Under the pieces are notes generated by a model that worked only from the letters and a program-made list of their open reading frames with translations, did not search any database and was not told the DNA's origin. A stretch of 21,009 nt of DNA. Source: an uncultured Collinsella sp. (GTDB lineage: Bacteria > Actinomycetota > Coriobacteriia > Coriobacteriales > Coriobacteriaceae). The stretch lies in NCBI GenBank assembly GCA_900551305.1, contig URVK01000004.1, positions 1 through 21,009 on the forward strand, in the 5' to 3' direction. The translations under genes and the position numbers were made by a program. Shown here piece by piece: positions 1 to 7,018 of the stretch. Position 1 is the stretch's first letter; each line of letters starts with the position of its first letter.

Positions 1-571
1 CAAGGTTGTTCCCCGCCGCCTTGATTGCCACGGCATCGCCGAGCACCTCGTGCATCAGCCGCACGTCCTCGAGCTTAGCACCGCCAAAGCTTCTGCCGGT
101 CGATGTCTTAAGGAATCCCGGCTTGGCCTCCAGCGCGATCTCGCATACACGGCGCTTGGCGGCGTCGTCGCCGTCCAGCTTGCACATCTCGACGATTACC
201 TTGTCAGTGATGCCATGCGCGCGACAAAAATCAGCAATGGTAGTCATCTCGCGCTCGATGGCATCAAAATCGCGGTTCTCGATCGACCCCTGATTCAAAA
301 CGTAGTCAATCTCGGTAAAGCCACACGCAGCGTATTCCTCAAACCTCGCAAGCTTCTCCTCAAGCGTCATAGTGCCCTGGGGAAAGTCGATGGCGCCGGC
401 AAGGATGATGTCAGAGCCCTCGAGCATGGCGCGGCCCGTCTCGTACTCCTGAAGGTTCGCAAATACGCAGCGAAAGTTGTACTTTAACGCCTTCTCGACA
501 TACTGCTCAAACGTGTCCTCGGGGGCATCGATATAGTCGATGTATTTATTGATGGGTTTGGCAAGTGTCAT
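1..571 (-). CDS. deoC: Deoxyribose-phosphate aldolase, 3' part cut off by window edge
   Basis: Cytosolic class I aldolase that splits 2-deoxyribose-5-phosphate into glyceraldehyde-3-phosphate and acetaldehyde in deoxynucleoside catabolism. About 190 N-terminal residues are present of a family length near 220-250. Residues 84-93 (GFTEIDYVLN) hold the conserved Asp (D89). The KTSTG motif near 155-159 supplies the Schiff-base lysine K155, and AIKAAG near 182-187 supplies the second active-site lysine K184. The ATG at 571 was chosen because AAGGAGG lies about 5 nt upstream. The gene is read leftward out of the window, so the C-terminus and any partner gene cannot be seen. A palindrome at 691-710 and a hairpin at 606-629 lie upstream and may control it. 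The family call is firm; the regulation is inferred. Confidence 0.93.
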   Translation of the reverse strand, partial: MTLAKPINKYIDYIDAPEDTFEQYVEKALKYNFRCVFANLQEYETGRAMLEGSDIILAGAIDFPQGTMTLEEKLARFEEYAACGFTEIDYVLNQGSIENRDFDAIEREMTTIADFCRAHGITDKVIVEMCKLDGDDAAKRRVCEIALEAKPGFLKTSTGRSFGGAKLEDVRLMHEVLGDAVAIKAAGNNL

Positions 572-605
572 GCTGGGCCTCCTTGTTCAGGACTGACAAC
601 CGATT

Positions 606-629
606 CGTGGTTTCACGCGAAAAACCACG
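606..629 (-). promoter_or_regulatory. Perfect 8-bp inverted repeat in the deoC leader
   Basis: CGTGGTTT (606-613) and AAACCACG (622-629) are exact inverted repeats around an 8-nt spacer, about 35-60 nt upstream of the deoC start codon. It could be an mRNA leader hairpin or a second operator. No T-run follows, so it does not look like an intrinsic terminator. Confidence 0.45.
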
Positions 630-690
630 TTCAATGTACGCCCGACATACAAGGACAGCGTCCGCATTCCGACAAGTGGTATGAAATTAG

Positions 691-710
691 CTGTAAACGT
701 ATATTTACAG
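691..710. promoter_or_regulatory. Operator-like palindrome upstream of deoC
   Basis: CTGTAAACGTATATTTACAG has perfect 7-bp arms (CTGTAAA/TTTACAG) around a 6-nt centre. It stands about 120 nt upstream of deoC in an AT-richer stretch. This is typical of a dimeric repressor or activator site, possibly for a deoxynucleoside-responsive regulator. The regulator is not in the window and was not identified. Confidence 0.5.
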
Positions 711-957
711 ACAGCGAATGGCACCGCACGCGGATGCCGACAGCAAGACATCCCCCCCCTCAATACACCCTCATGCCCCTTTACTGTTTGCGACCAGAAA
801 TGATGAGCTGCACAACGTCGTTAGCGGTCGAATTCGACCTCTGACGACGTCACGCGACTCATCGTATCCGACCGACAACAGAAAAGGGGCACGTTCGCAT
901 AGCGTGGCGCGTGACGGTTGCAAAACCACCCCATTTGAAACAAACGCAAAAAAGTAC

Positions 958-984
958 TTGCAAAGACGCGTTCCGACATATAAG
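958..984 (+). promoter_or_regulatory. Possible promoter for the ClpP-like/VirD4-like operon
   Basis: TTGCAA (958-963) and TATAAG (979-984) resemble sigma-70 type -35 and -10 boxes. The 15-nt spacer is shorter than the ideal 17. It would give a leader of about 340 nt before the first start codon at 1330. Weak evidence. Confidence 0.3.
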
Positions 985-1246
985 TTGATAAAAGACCGCC
1001 GTTGCGGTTTTAAGTAGATCGAGCATATGAAATTTCAGTTTTTAGCGTGTAAGAGAAAGAAGATCGGCAAAGTACAACCCCAAACGCAATGACAACTTAA
1101 TGAGGTAACTGCCACATGTGAGGCACCCAGGGCATTGCTGTCTCGATTTTGAGCACGATGCCTTCCGCCTTGCATGGGCCGTTCCATCCCGCCCCTGCAG
1201 CAACTGCCTCACGGGCTCATTGAAAACCGCATAGCACCCCAACGTC

Positions 1247-1282
1247 AGCACATCACCCACGGCAAGCACATCACTCACGACA
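1247..1282. repeat. 18-nt direct tandem repeat, two copies
   Basis: AGCACATCACCCACGGCA (1247-1264) is followed directly by AGCACATCACTCACGACA (1265-1282), with two mismatches. It lies about 50 nt before the start codon at 1330, inside the presumed leader. Its function is unknown. Confidence 0.6.
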
Positions 1283-1329
1283 ACCAACACATCAACAAAC
1301 AGCACGAACATCAACCGATTGGAGAAGCT

Positions 1330-2220
1330 ATGACAAACCACCACGCTGAAGACGGCGATAAGAAAAGCATTCTGGATGCCCGCATTGAGCAAGCATATGC
1401 AAACGAATATGACGCCGCCTTTGCCGCCGCGACCATCAAGAACTACGCGTCGCTACCGCTCGCGACGATCTTGGCCGACCACCCTCAACTGCTGAAGCGC
1501 TGCACAAAGATCATGGGCGACCCCGACATTCGCAAGCTGACAGACCCCTATGCCCCAAAACGCGACAACGATTCGTACGTTCTTACCGTAGGCTGCCTAG
1601 CCCATATGCTTACGGCGCTCGACACGAAACTCAAGCTCGAATGGGAACCCGACGAGCGTCATGAACTCGAAAGCAAGCGGAACACCCTGCGCACCGCACT
1701 GTTCCTTCCGTTGGACGGCCTCAAGCGCTGCAACGTCGAGCTCAATACACAGGCGCGGCAAAAGCCCGGGACCACGGGGCAGAAAACTCCAAGACCCCAT
1801 GCGGCCATCGTCGACCGCAACCGATATAACCGCATGACCGCGCACTTTTCTGCCGAGGGAGTAGCCATAAGGACGCTGATCGACCTGCTGTGCCTCCTGA
1901 GCATCAACGAGCTATTTGAGGGCTATCTCGCCCTTGTTCCCGCGACGGCACCCAAGTCGGTAGCAAAGATCATCGAGACCTGCAGACGCCAGTTTGAGCG
2001 CCATCGCAATGGCAGCGAGATGAACGCCAGCATCGCGCAGTACTACGCGGCTCATTACAAAAATGACGGATGTGCCCCTGTCGAGCATCAGCTGCGGCTC
2101 GCCTACACCACGCCCGTCGCAACGCTCCATCGCTTTGGAGCCCTTGGCGCTTGCGAGCCGCACGAACAGGCAGCCTGCCCCACAACCGAGCTCGATCTCA
2201 GGCTCGGACGAACCCCGTAG
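1330..2220 (+). CDS. Hypothetical protein, first gene of the ClpP-like/VirD4-like operon
   Basis: I do not recognise this 296-residue protein. No signal peptide, membrane segment or known catalytic motif is visible. It looks mostly alpha-helical and hydrophilic, with many Arg, His and Glu residues; a more hydrophobic patch (LIDLLCLLSINELFEGYLAL) is probably a buried helix. The ATG at 1330 was chosen because GGAG sits just before it. An in-frame ATG at 1174 would add 52 His-rich residues encoded by the tandem repeat, but has no ribosome binding site. The ClpP-like gene starts 63 nt downstream on the same strand and the ATPase follows with overlap, so the three are probably co-transcribed. It might be an adaptor or substrate-recognition partner; that is speculation. 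Confidence 0.65.
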   Translation: MTNHHAEDGDKKSILDARIEQAYANEYDAAFAAATIKNYASLPLATILADHPQLLKRCTKIMGDPDIRKLTDPYAPKRDNDSYVLTVGCLAHMLTALDTKLKLEWEPDERHELESKRNTLRTALFLPLDGLKRCNVELNTQARQKPGTTGQKTPRPHAAIVDRNRYNRMTAHFSAEGVAIRTLIDLLCLLSINELFEGYLALVPATAPKSVAKIIETCRRQFERHRNGSEMNASIAQYYAAHYKNDGCAPVEHQLRLAYTTPVATLHRFGALGACEPHEQAACPTTELDLRLGRTP

Positions 2221-2283
2221 CCCGCCAGACCCCCCGCGGGCAACAATCCTATTCCACAACACAACCAACAGAAAGGAGTCCTC

Positions 2284-2901
2284 ATGGACACCAATCATTC
2301 CCCCATCATCAGCCCCCTCACCATGCGTGAATCCGCCCGAGGTATCACGCTCACCAGCATTTACGATGAGATGCTCGCCCGTCGCGAGCTCTCCGTCATG
2401 GGAAACATCGAAAGCCCGATGGCCCACGACCTATGCCAGCAGATCCGCCTGCTCGATGCCACCGACCCCAGCCGCCCCATCACCATATTTGTCGCCAGCG
2501 CCGGCGGAAGCGTGCGATCGGGTCTTGCGATCTATGACGCCATGCGCCTCGCATCGTGCCCCATCCGCACCGTCTGCCTGGAATTCGCCGCGTCCATGGG
2601 CGCCGTGATCTTTATGGGCGGCGACGTTCGCCGTATGGCGCCCCATGCAGAGCTCATGATTCACGACCCGCTGATCCCCCAGGGGGCAGGCGGCTCGGCA
2701 CTTGCGCTGCAGGAAACCAGCCGGCGTCTCATGCAGACCCGCAAGACCCTCACGCAAATCCTCTCGGACCGCAGCGGCCTCACGCCCAAGCGCATCCAGT
2801 CCCTCACTGCAAAAGACACCTACCTTTCGGCCGAGCGCGCCGTCGAGCTCGGCTTTGCCCACGAAATCCTCTCGACCACCAAGGAGGTCGCCCATGTCTA
2901 A
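2284..2901 (+). CDS. ClpP-like serine protease (divergent)
   Basis: A 205-residue protein with the full ClpP fold signature. It has a strand/turn ASAGGSVRSGLAIYDAM (71-87, compare NSPGGSV in ClpP), the nucleophile in FAASMGA (Ser104), the histidine in LMIHDPL (His127) and the aspartate in AKDTYLSAERAVELG (Asp178). The Ser-His-Asp triad therefore looks intact. Length matches ordinary ClpP. The sequence is divergent and there is no ClpX or ClpA gene beside it, so it is probably a specialised paralogue rather than the housekeeping subunit. The ATG at 2284 follows AAAGGAG at 5-nt spacing. Its stop overlaps the start of the VirD4-like ATPase by 8 nt, implying translational coupling and a shared task. 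Phage head-maturation proteases and mobile-element ClpP-like proteins are alternatives; no phage gene is seen here. Confidence 0.85.
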   Translation: MDTNHSPIISPLTMRESARGITLTSIYDEMLARRELSVMGNIESPMAHDLCQQIRLLDATDPSRPITIFVASAGGSVRSGLAIYDAMRLASCPIRTVCLEFAASMGAVIFMGGDVRRMAPHAELMIHDPLIPQGAGGSALALQETSRRLMQTRKTLTQILSDRSGLTPKRIQSLTAKDTYLSAERAVELGFAHEILSTTKEVAHV

Positions 2902-4198
2902 CCTCGCCAGCCGCCTCGCCGCATCTGAGTCCGCATCGTCCACCATCCTCGCCAAGGATCGAACGCTTTCCTGCGACACCCGCCAAACGGGACTCAACAA
3001 CAATGCACTTGTGATCGGCCCCTCGGGAGCCGGCAAGACCCGAAACGTCCTCAAGCCCAACCTGCTGCAAATGAACGCAAGCTACATCGTGCTCGACACC
3101 AAAGGCACGCTCTGTCGCGAAGTGGGACCCGTGCTGGCAGCCCACGGTTACCGCGTGCAATGTCTCAACTTCGCCGACCTCAACACCGTCCCGGCCCTTG
3201 CGCCCGGCATCGAGCGCTGCGGCTACAACCCCCTGAGGCACATTCGCCGCAAGGCGGACGGCAGGCCCAACCAGCAGGACATCCTCTCGGTGGCAAAGGC
3301 CATCTGCCCCATCGAGGACAACAACCAGCCTTTTTGGGATCATGCGGCGGCAAACCTGCTGTCGTGTCTTATCGCCTACGTCACCGAACAGCTACCCGCC
3401 GACGAGCAGACGATCAGCTCGGTCATCAAGCTGATCGAGCACCTGCAGGACGGTGCCACGGGTCGATTGTTTGACGACCTGATCACGACCGACCCCCAAA
3501 GCTATGCCCTCTCGCTATGGCGGCGCTACGCCATTACGCAAAATGCCGAGCGCATGCACGCGAGCATCGTCGGCATCCTTGCCGAAAAGGTCATGTGTCT
3601 GGGATTCGACGGTGCGGCACAGCTCTATCGTGAGTGCCATCAGGTGGACTTCGCTTCCATGGGACACACCCCCTGCGCCCTGTTTGTAACCGTGAGCGAT
3701 ATTGACCGCAATCTCGATCCGCTGACCGGCCTCTTTATTTCGCAGGCGTTTATGGGCCTCATTCGTGAGGCCGATAGGCAGCCCGACGGCAGCCTGCCCG
3801 GGCCCGTGCGCTTTATGCTCGATGACTTCGCAAATCTGCAGATCCCCCAGATCGACAACGTGCTCTCGATTATCCGAAGCCGCAACATCTGGGCAACGCT
3901 GCTGCTGCAGTCGACCAACCAGCTCGATGCGCTCTATGGCGAGGCACGCGCACGCTCCATCATGGGCAACTGCGACACGCATCTGGTGCTGGCGTTCCAG
4001 GATCCCGAGAGTGCCCGGGTGTTTTCCGACCGCGCCGACGCGCTGCCCAGCACGCTCATGGCGACGCCGATTGATCGCTCGTGGCTGTTCGTCCGCGGCC
4101 ACACTCCCGAACAGGTCGAGCGCTTTAGGCTCGAAGACCATCCGCTCTACGGGGAGCTGCCCGAGGCGCAGCGAGGCCATGCGGAGGCCGAGCTCTAG
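2894..4198 (+). CDS. VirD4/TraG-like ATPase (type IV coupling protein family), soluble short form
   Basis: A 434-residue P-loop ATPase of the VirD4/TraG/TraD group. It shows Walker A GPSGAGKT (42-49), followed by VLKPNLLQMNASYIVLDTKG (a typical coupling-protein stretch) and a Walker B FMLDDFANL near 307-315. A NIWATLLLQSTNQLDALYG segment and a MGNCDTHLVLAFQD segment are like the C-terminal TraG motifs. Known relatives pump DNA through conjugation channels from the inner membrane. This one starts almost directly at the ATPase core and shows no N-terminal transmembrane helices. Walker B has DD where the family usually has DE. AAGGAGG precedes the ATG at 2894, which overlaps the end of the ClpP-like gene. 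No relaxase, VirB4 or other transfer gene is in view, so it is either a conjugation remnant or a repurposed motor working with the protease. Confidence 0.85.
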   Translation: MSNLASRLAASESASSTILAKDRTLSCDTRQTGLNNNALVIGPSGAGKTRNVLKPNLLQMNASYIVLDTKGTLCREVGPVLAAHGYRVQCLNFADLNTVPALAPGIERCGYNPLRHIRRKADGRPNQQDILSVAKAICPIEDNNQPFWDHAAANLLSCLIAYVTEQLPADEQTISSVIKLIEHLQDGATGRLFDDLITTDPQSYALSLWRRYAITQNAERMHASIVGILAEKVMCLGFDGAAQLYRECHQVDFASMGHTPCALFVTVSDIDRNLDPLTGLFISQAFMGLIREADRQPDGSLPGPVRFMLDDFANLQIPQIDNVLSIIRSRNIWATLLLQSTNQLDALYGEARARSIMGNCDTHLVLAFQDPESARVFSDRADALPSTLMATPIDRSWLFVRGHTPEQVERFRLEDHPLYGELPEAQRGHAEAEL

Positions 4199-4276
4199 AC
4201 GCAGGGCCTTCGCAGCACGCGACGCTCCGGCGAAGGTCCTTAAAGGCCGTGCGCCCCGGGACCACGGCAAAGCAAA

Positions 4277-4306
4277 GGGGCCCGCATCCGATAGGATACG
4301 GGCCCC
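4277..4306 (-). terminator. Intrinsic terminator of pgi
   Basis: A GC-rich hairpin with 13-bp arms (4277-4289 and 4294-4306, one mismatch, GATA loop). It lies 34 nt after the pgi stop on the minus strand and is followed there by TTTGCTTTG. On the plus strand no T-run follows, so it would end the upstream ATPase transcript less well. Confidence 0.7.
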
Positions 4307-4339
4307 TGACTATAAGGCGCGATGCGTTAACAGCAGCGA

Positions 4340-6070
4340 CTACTTGCGATGCGCGCGATAGAACTCGATGAGCGCCTGGGTCGAAGCGTCCTGCTCGGCC
4401 TTGGCGGCGTCATCGTGGAAGGCCGGGGTGATCTGCTTGGCAAGCTGCTTGCCCAGCTCGACGCCCCACTGGTCGTAGGAGTCGATGCCCCAGACCGTGC
4501 CCTCGACAAACGTGATGTGCTCGTACAGGGCGATGAGCTCGCCGAGCGCGAACGGGGTCAACGTGTCGCCGAAGATCGAGGTCGTCGGACGGTTGCCCTC
4601 AAAGCAGCGGGCCGGGACGATCTGCTCAGGCGTGCCCTCGGCACGAACCTCGTCGGCCGTCTTGCCAAAGGCGAGCGCCTTGGTCTGGGCCAGGAAGTTG
4701 CCCAGGAACAGCTCATGCACGTCCTGACCGCTATCGGTCGCAGGGTTGGCGGTATTGGCAAAGGCGATGAAATCGGCCGGAACCACCACGGTGCCCTGGT
4801 GCAGCAGCTGGTAGAAGGCATGCTGGCCGTTGGTGCCGGGCTCGCCCCAGAAGATCTCACCGGTGTCGGAGGTCACGGCGCTGCCGTCCCAACGGACATG
4901 CTTGCCGTTGGACTCCATGGTGAGCTGCTGCAGGTAGGCCGGGAAGCGGTGCAGGTACTGGCAGTACGGCAGCACGGCGTGGCTCTTGGAACCGAAGAAG
5001 TTGACGTACCAGACGTTGAACAGGCCCATCAGCGCGACGGCATTGTTCTCGAGCGGGGTGTTGCAGAAGTACTCGTCGATGGCGTGGAAGCCCTCGAGGA
5101 ACTGCTGGAAGCGCTCGGGGCCGAGCACGACGATCAGCGACAGGCCCACGGCGGAGTCAACGGAATAGCGGCCGCCAACCCAGTTCCAGAAACCGAAGGC
5201 GTTGGCGGGGTCGATACCGAAGGCCTCAACCTTCTCGAGTGCGGTGGAGACGGCGACGAAGTGCTTTGCCACGGCCTCGGCGTTCTGCTCATCGGAGCCG
5301 TCGATGGCGCCCTGGGCCTTGAGCTGCTCGAGCATCCAGGTCTTGACCTCGCGGGCATTGGTGAGGGTCTCGAGCGTGGTGAAGGTCTTGGAGACGATGA
5401 TCACGAGCGTGGTCTCGGGATCCAGACCCTTAAGCTTCTCGGCTTGGTCGTTGGGGTCGATGTTGGAGATGTAGCGGCAGTCGATACCGGCGTCGGCATA
5501 GGGACGCAGAGCCTCGTAGGCCATGACCGGGCCCAGATCGGAGCACTTCGTCTGGGCGTGGCCCGGCCCAGGAGCGGCCCCGCCGATGCCGATGGACACC
5601 AGGTGCTCGATCTTCTTGCCGGTAACGCCCTTCCACTCACCGGAGCGCACGCGCTCGGCGAAGGCATACATGCGGTCGAGGACCTCGTGCACGTCGGCGA
5701 CGACGTCCTGACCGTCGACGATGAGCTGGCCCTTCTCGCTTGCCGGACGGCGCAGCGCGGTGTGCAGGACGGCGCGGTCCTCGGTGGTGTTGATGTGCTC
5801 GCCGGAGAACATGGCATCGCGGCGCTCCTCGAGCTTCACCTCGCGGGCAAGATCGCACAGCAGCTTGACGGTCTCATCGGTCACCAGGTTCTTCGACAGA
5901 TCGAAGTGCAGGTCACCAGCGTCAAAGCTCAGCTTGTTCACGCGCTCGGCATCGGCGGCGAACCAGGCCTTGAGGTCGATACCCTCGGCCTCGAGCTTCT
6001 CCTGATGGGCCTCGAGTGCCTTCCAAGCGGCAGTCGACGTAGCATCGATAGGTGCGGCAACAGTTGCCAT
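4340..6070 (-). CDS. pgi: Glucose-6-phosphate isomerase with a 12-residue insertion
   Basis: Cytosolic glycolytic enzyme that interconverts glucose-6-phosphate and fructose-6-phosphate. The 576-residue product shows the hallmark motifs: [13 protein letters not shown] with the catalytic Glu, [19 protein letters not shown] with the ring-opening His, and [13 protein letters not shown] with the conserved Lys. The ATG at 6070 was preferred over one 27 nt upstream because AGGAGG lies about 6 nt before it. The odd point is near residues 161-181. The family motif GIGGSDLGP is broken by 12 extra residues, [12 protein letters not shown] (5543-5578, exactly 36 nt), between GIGG and SDLGP. This loop belongs to the sugar-phosphate-binding SIS domain. 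The frame is kept, and the rest looks intact. A hairpin terminator follows at 4277-4306. It appears to be transcribed alone. Confidence 0.95.
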   Translation of the reverse strand: MATVAAPIDATSTAAWKALEAHQEKLEAEGIDLKAWFAADAERVNKLSFDAGDLHFDLSKNLVTDETVKLLCDLAREVKLEERRDAMFSGEHINTTEDRAVLHTALRRPASEKGQLIVDGQDVVADVHEVLDRMYAFAERVRSGEWKGVTGKKIEHLVSIGIGGAAPGPGHAQTKCSDLGPVMAYEALRPYADAGIDCRYISNIDPNDQAEKLKGLDPETTLVIIVSKTFTTLETLTNAREVKTWMLEQLKAQGAIDGSDEQNAEAVAKHFVAVSTALEKVEAFGIDPANAFGFWNWVGGRYSVDSAVGLSLIVVLGPERFQQFLEGFHAIDEYFCNTPLENNAVALMGLFNVWYVNFFGSKSHAVLPYCQYLHRFPAYLQQLTMESNGKHVRWDGSAVTSDTGEIFWGEPGTNGQHAFYQLLHQGTVVVPADFIAFANTANPATDSGQDVHELFLGNFLAQTKALAFGKTADEVRAEGTPEQIVPARCFEGNRPTTSIFGDTLTPFALGELIALYEHITFVEGTVWGIDSYDQWGVELGKQLAKQITPAFHDDAAKAEQDASTQALIEFYRAHRK

Positions 6071-6196
6071 AGAGTCCTCCTCAGCATACGGGCGCACGCC
6101 TCCATGCGCCCGGACATTCAGATGCCACTATTCTAGCGCAGGTCAAGACTACAATCAGCGAGCGTTGCCAATCGGCCCCCAAACGGCAACCGATCA

Positions 6197-6259
6197 AAAA
6201 GGGACAGGCTTATTTTGGCAGGTCAAACGCTTTACCAACCAAAAATAACCTGTCCTTTT
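6197..6259. repeat. REP-like imperfect inverted repeat, also a possible terminator
   Basis: AAAAGGGACAGGCTTATTTTGG (6197-6218) is an imperfect inverted match of 6239-6259, with a 20-nt loop. Read on the minus strand the hairpin is followed by TTTTTG, so it could end the 6270-6845 transcript. The AAAAGGGACAG edge recurs at 6931-6941 on the other side of that gene. That is typical of a dispersed REP/MITE-like family, though genome copies cannot be checked here. Confidence 0.6.
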
Positions 6260-6269
6260 ATGGCAAATA

Positions 6270-6845
6270 TTAGGCCGCGGCGCAGACGCTACCGAGCAAC
6301 TCGCGCAGAGGAGACCCAATGCCCTCAAGCAATTCGGGAGCGATAATGGCAAAAACGGGAACCTCGCCGGCTCCCGCGACGGCAGGCACCTTGCCCTCCG
6401 AGACAATGCACCCATAAGGCACAAAGCCGTCCTCGCCGGCATCGAGCATGGCCATGCGACGAGCGAGTTCGCGCGCAAAGCCCGCCGTATCGGCATCGCC
6501 AATCGCCAGGACAAAGTCCACGCCCTCATCGGTTGCCAGGGCTACGGCCTCATCGACCAAATCGTCTCCCCCGTCGCCCCCGGCCGAACCGCAACGAAAG
6601 AGTACGCGTTCGAGCAGGGCACGATCGAGCGAGCCCAGCGCCGCCGAAACGAGCTCATCGCGCGTGTGCTTGTCGCCTCCCAGCACGACCAGTGCCTTGG
6701 TGCCGCCATAGTGGGCAACCAATCGCCCGCACCAGCGAGCCACATCCCCATCCGCAACCAAGCGCGTCGGCATACCAAACCCATAGTTGACCATTATCCC
6801 CACAACCCTTCCGTGCTTTATGGTGGTATCGATCGTTAGGCTCAT
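6270..6845 (-). CDS. Stand-alone iron-alcohol-dehydrogenase-like N-terminal domain, probably degenerate
   Basis: A 191-residue product that resembles only the N-terminal nucleotide-binding half of iron-containing alcohol dehydrogenases (usual length about 380-400). The family starts with a stretch like YGFGMPTRLV, followed by KALVVLGGDKHTRD and EGVDFVLAIGD. Where active relatives have the NAD-binding GGGS motif, this protein has IGDADTAGFARELA. The C-terminal metal-binding half with its His ligands is absent. It is therefore unlikely to be an active dehydrogenase, and could be a decayed paralogue or a regulatory domain. The start is uncertain. The ATG at 6845 has no clear ribosome binding site, while Met18 (6794) follows a GGGG run and begins right at the conserved domain. 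REP-like repeats flank the gene on both sides. Confidence 0.6.
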   Translation of the reverse strand: MSLTIDTTIKHGRVVGIMVNYGFGMPTRLVADGDVARWCGRLVAHYGGTKALVVLGGDKHTRDELVSAALGSLDRALLERVLFRCGSAGGDGGDDLVDEAVALATDEGVDFVLAIGDADTAGFARELARRMAMLDAGEDGFVPYGCIVSEGKVPAVAGAGEVPVFAIIAPELLEGIGSPLRELLGSVCAAA

Positions 6846-6930
6846 GCTACGAAGCGAGCTTTTCCGAGCTGTTTCGCGCTCTTTAGGGCTGCGTTAAAAC
6901 CCCGATGAAGCCGCACGACCATACTTGCCA

Positions 6931-6956
6931 AAAAGGGACAGATTTTGACGGTGTCC
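6931..6956. repeat. Short REP-like motif with GGACA/TGTCC arms
   Basis: AAAAGGGACAG followed by ATTTTGACGG and TGTCC makes a small hairpin (GGACA 6936-6940, TGTCC 6952-6956). The first 11 bases repeat the edge of the inverted repeat at 6197-6259, in the same orientation. It lies just upstream of the SOS box. Confidence 0.45.
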
Positions 6957-6970
6957 GTGCAAGCGGGTAT

Positions 6971-6990
6971 TATCGAACAGGTATTCGATA
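6971..6990 (+). promoter_or_regulatory. LexA (SOS) box upstream of the Y-family polymerase
   Basis: CGAACAGGTATTCG (6974-6987) matches the Gram-positive LexA consensus CGAAC-N4-GTTCG with one change. It sits in a wider palindrome, TATCGAA (6971-6977) and TTCGATA (6984-6990), with perfect 7-bp arms. It lies 32 nt before the polymerase start codon. Error-prone Y-family polymerases are classic SOS genes, so LexA control is a reasonable inference. Confidence 0.75.
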
Positions 6991-7018
6991 AGAACATGTG
7001 TTTGATGGAAGGGCACGG

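Larger units (their letters stand above)
572..1329. other. Gene-free intergenic stretch between deoC and the ClpP-like/VirD4-like operon
   Basis: No convincing gene was found in these 758 bases. An open frame at 718-1017 has no ribosome binding site and low-complexity composition. The stretch holds the deoC operator and hairpin, a possible rightward promoter (TTGCAA 958-963, TATAAG 979-984, short 15-nt spacer), and a small hairpin ACCGC/GCGGT followed by TTT (995-1010). It also holds the perfect 10-bp palindrome TGAAATTTCA (1028-1037) and an 18-nt tandem repeat (1247-1282). The long leader before the first operon gene suggests regulation that cannot be resolved here. Confidence 0.5.

Noticed and set aside
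718-1017. 99-codon frame in the intergenic region
   Set aside because: No ribosome binding site; composition unlike a real protein. It starts at the edge of the deoC operator region.
1174-1329. Upstream extension of the hypothetical gene from an ATG at 1174
   Set aside because: No Shine-Dalgarno sequence. The added residues are a His-rich translation of a short DNA repeat; the ATG at 1330 has GGAG in place.
2702-2893. Upstream extension of the VirD4-like ATPase within the ClpP-like gene
   Set aside because: It would overlap the protease gene out of frame and add a low-complexity Arg/Ser/Pro segment; AAGGAGG precedes the ATG at 2894.
4349-6136. 595-codon open frame on the plus strand opposite pgi
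   Set aside because: Antisense shadow caused by GC-rich codon bias. The minus strand encodes a clear Pgi with all motifs; the plus product is low-complexity Gly/Leu/Val.
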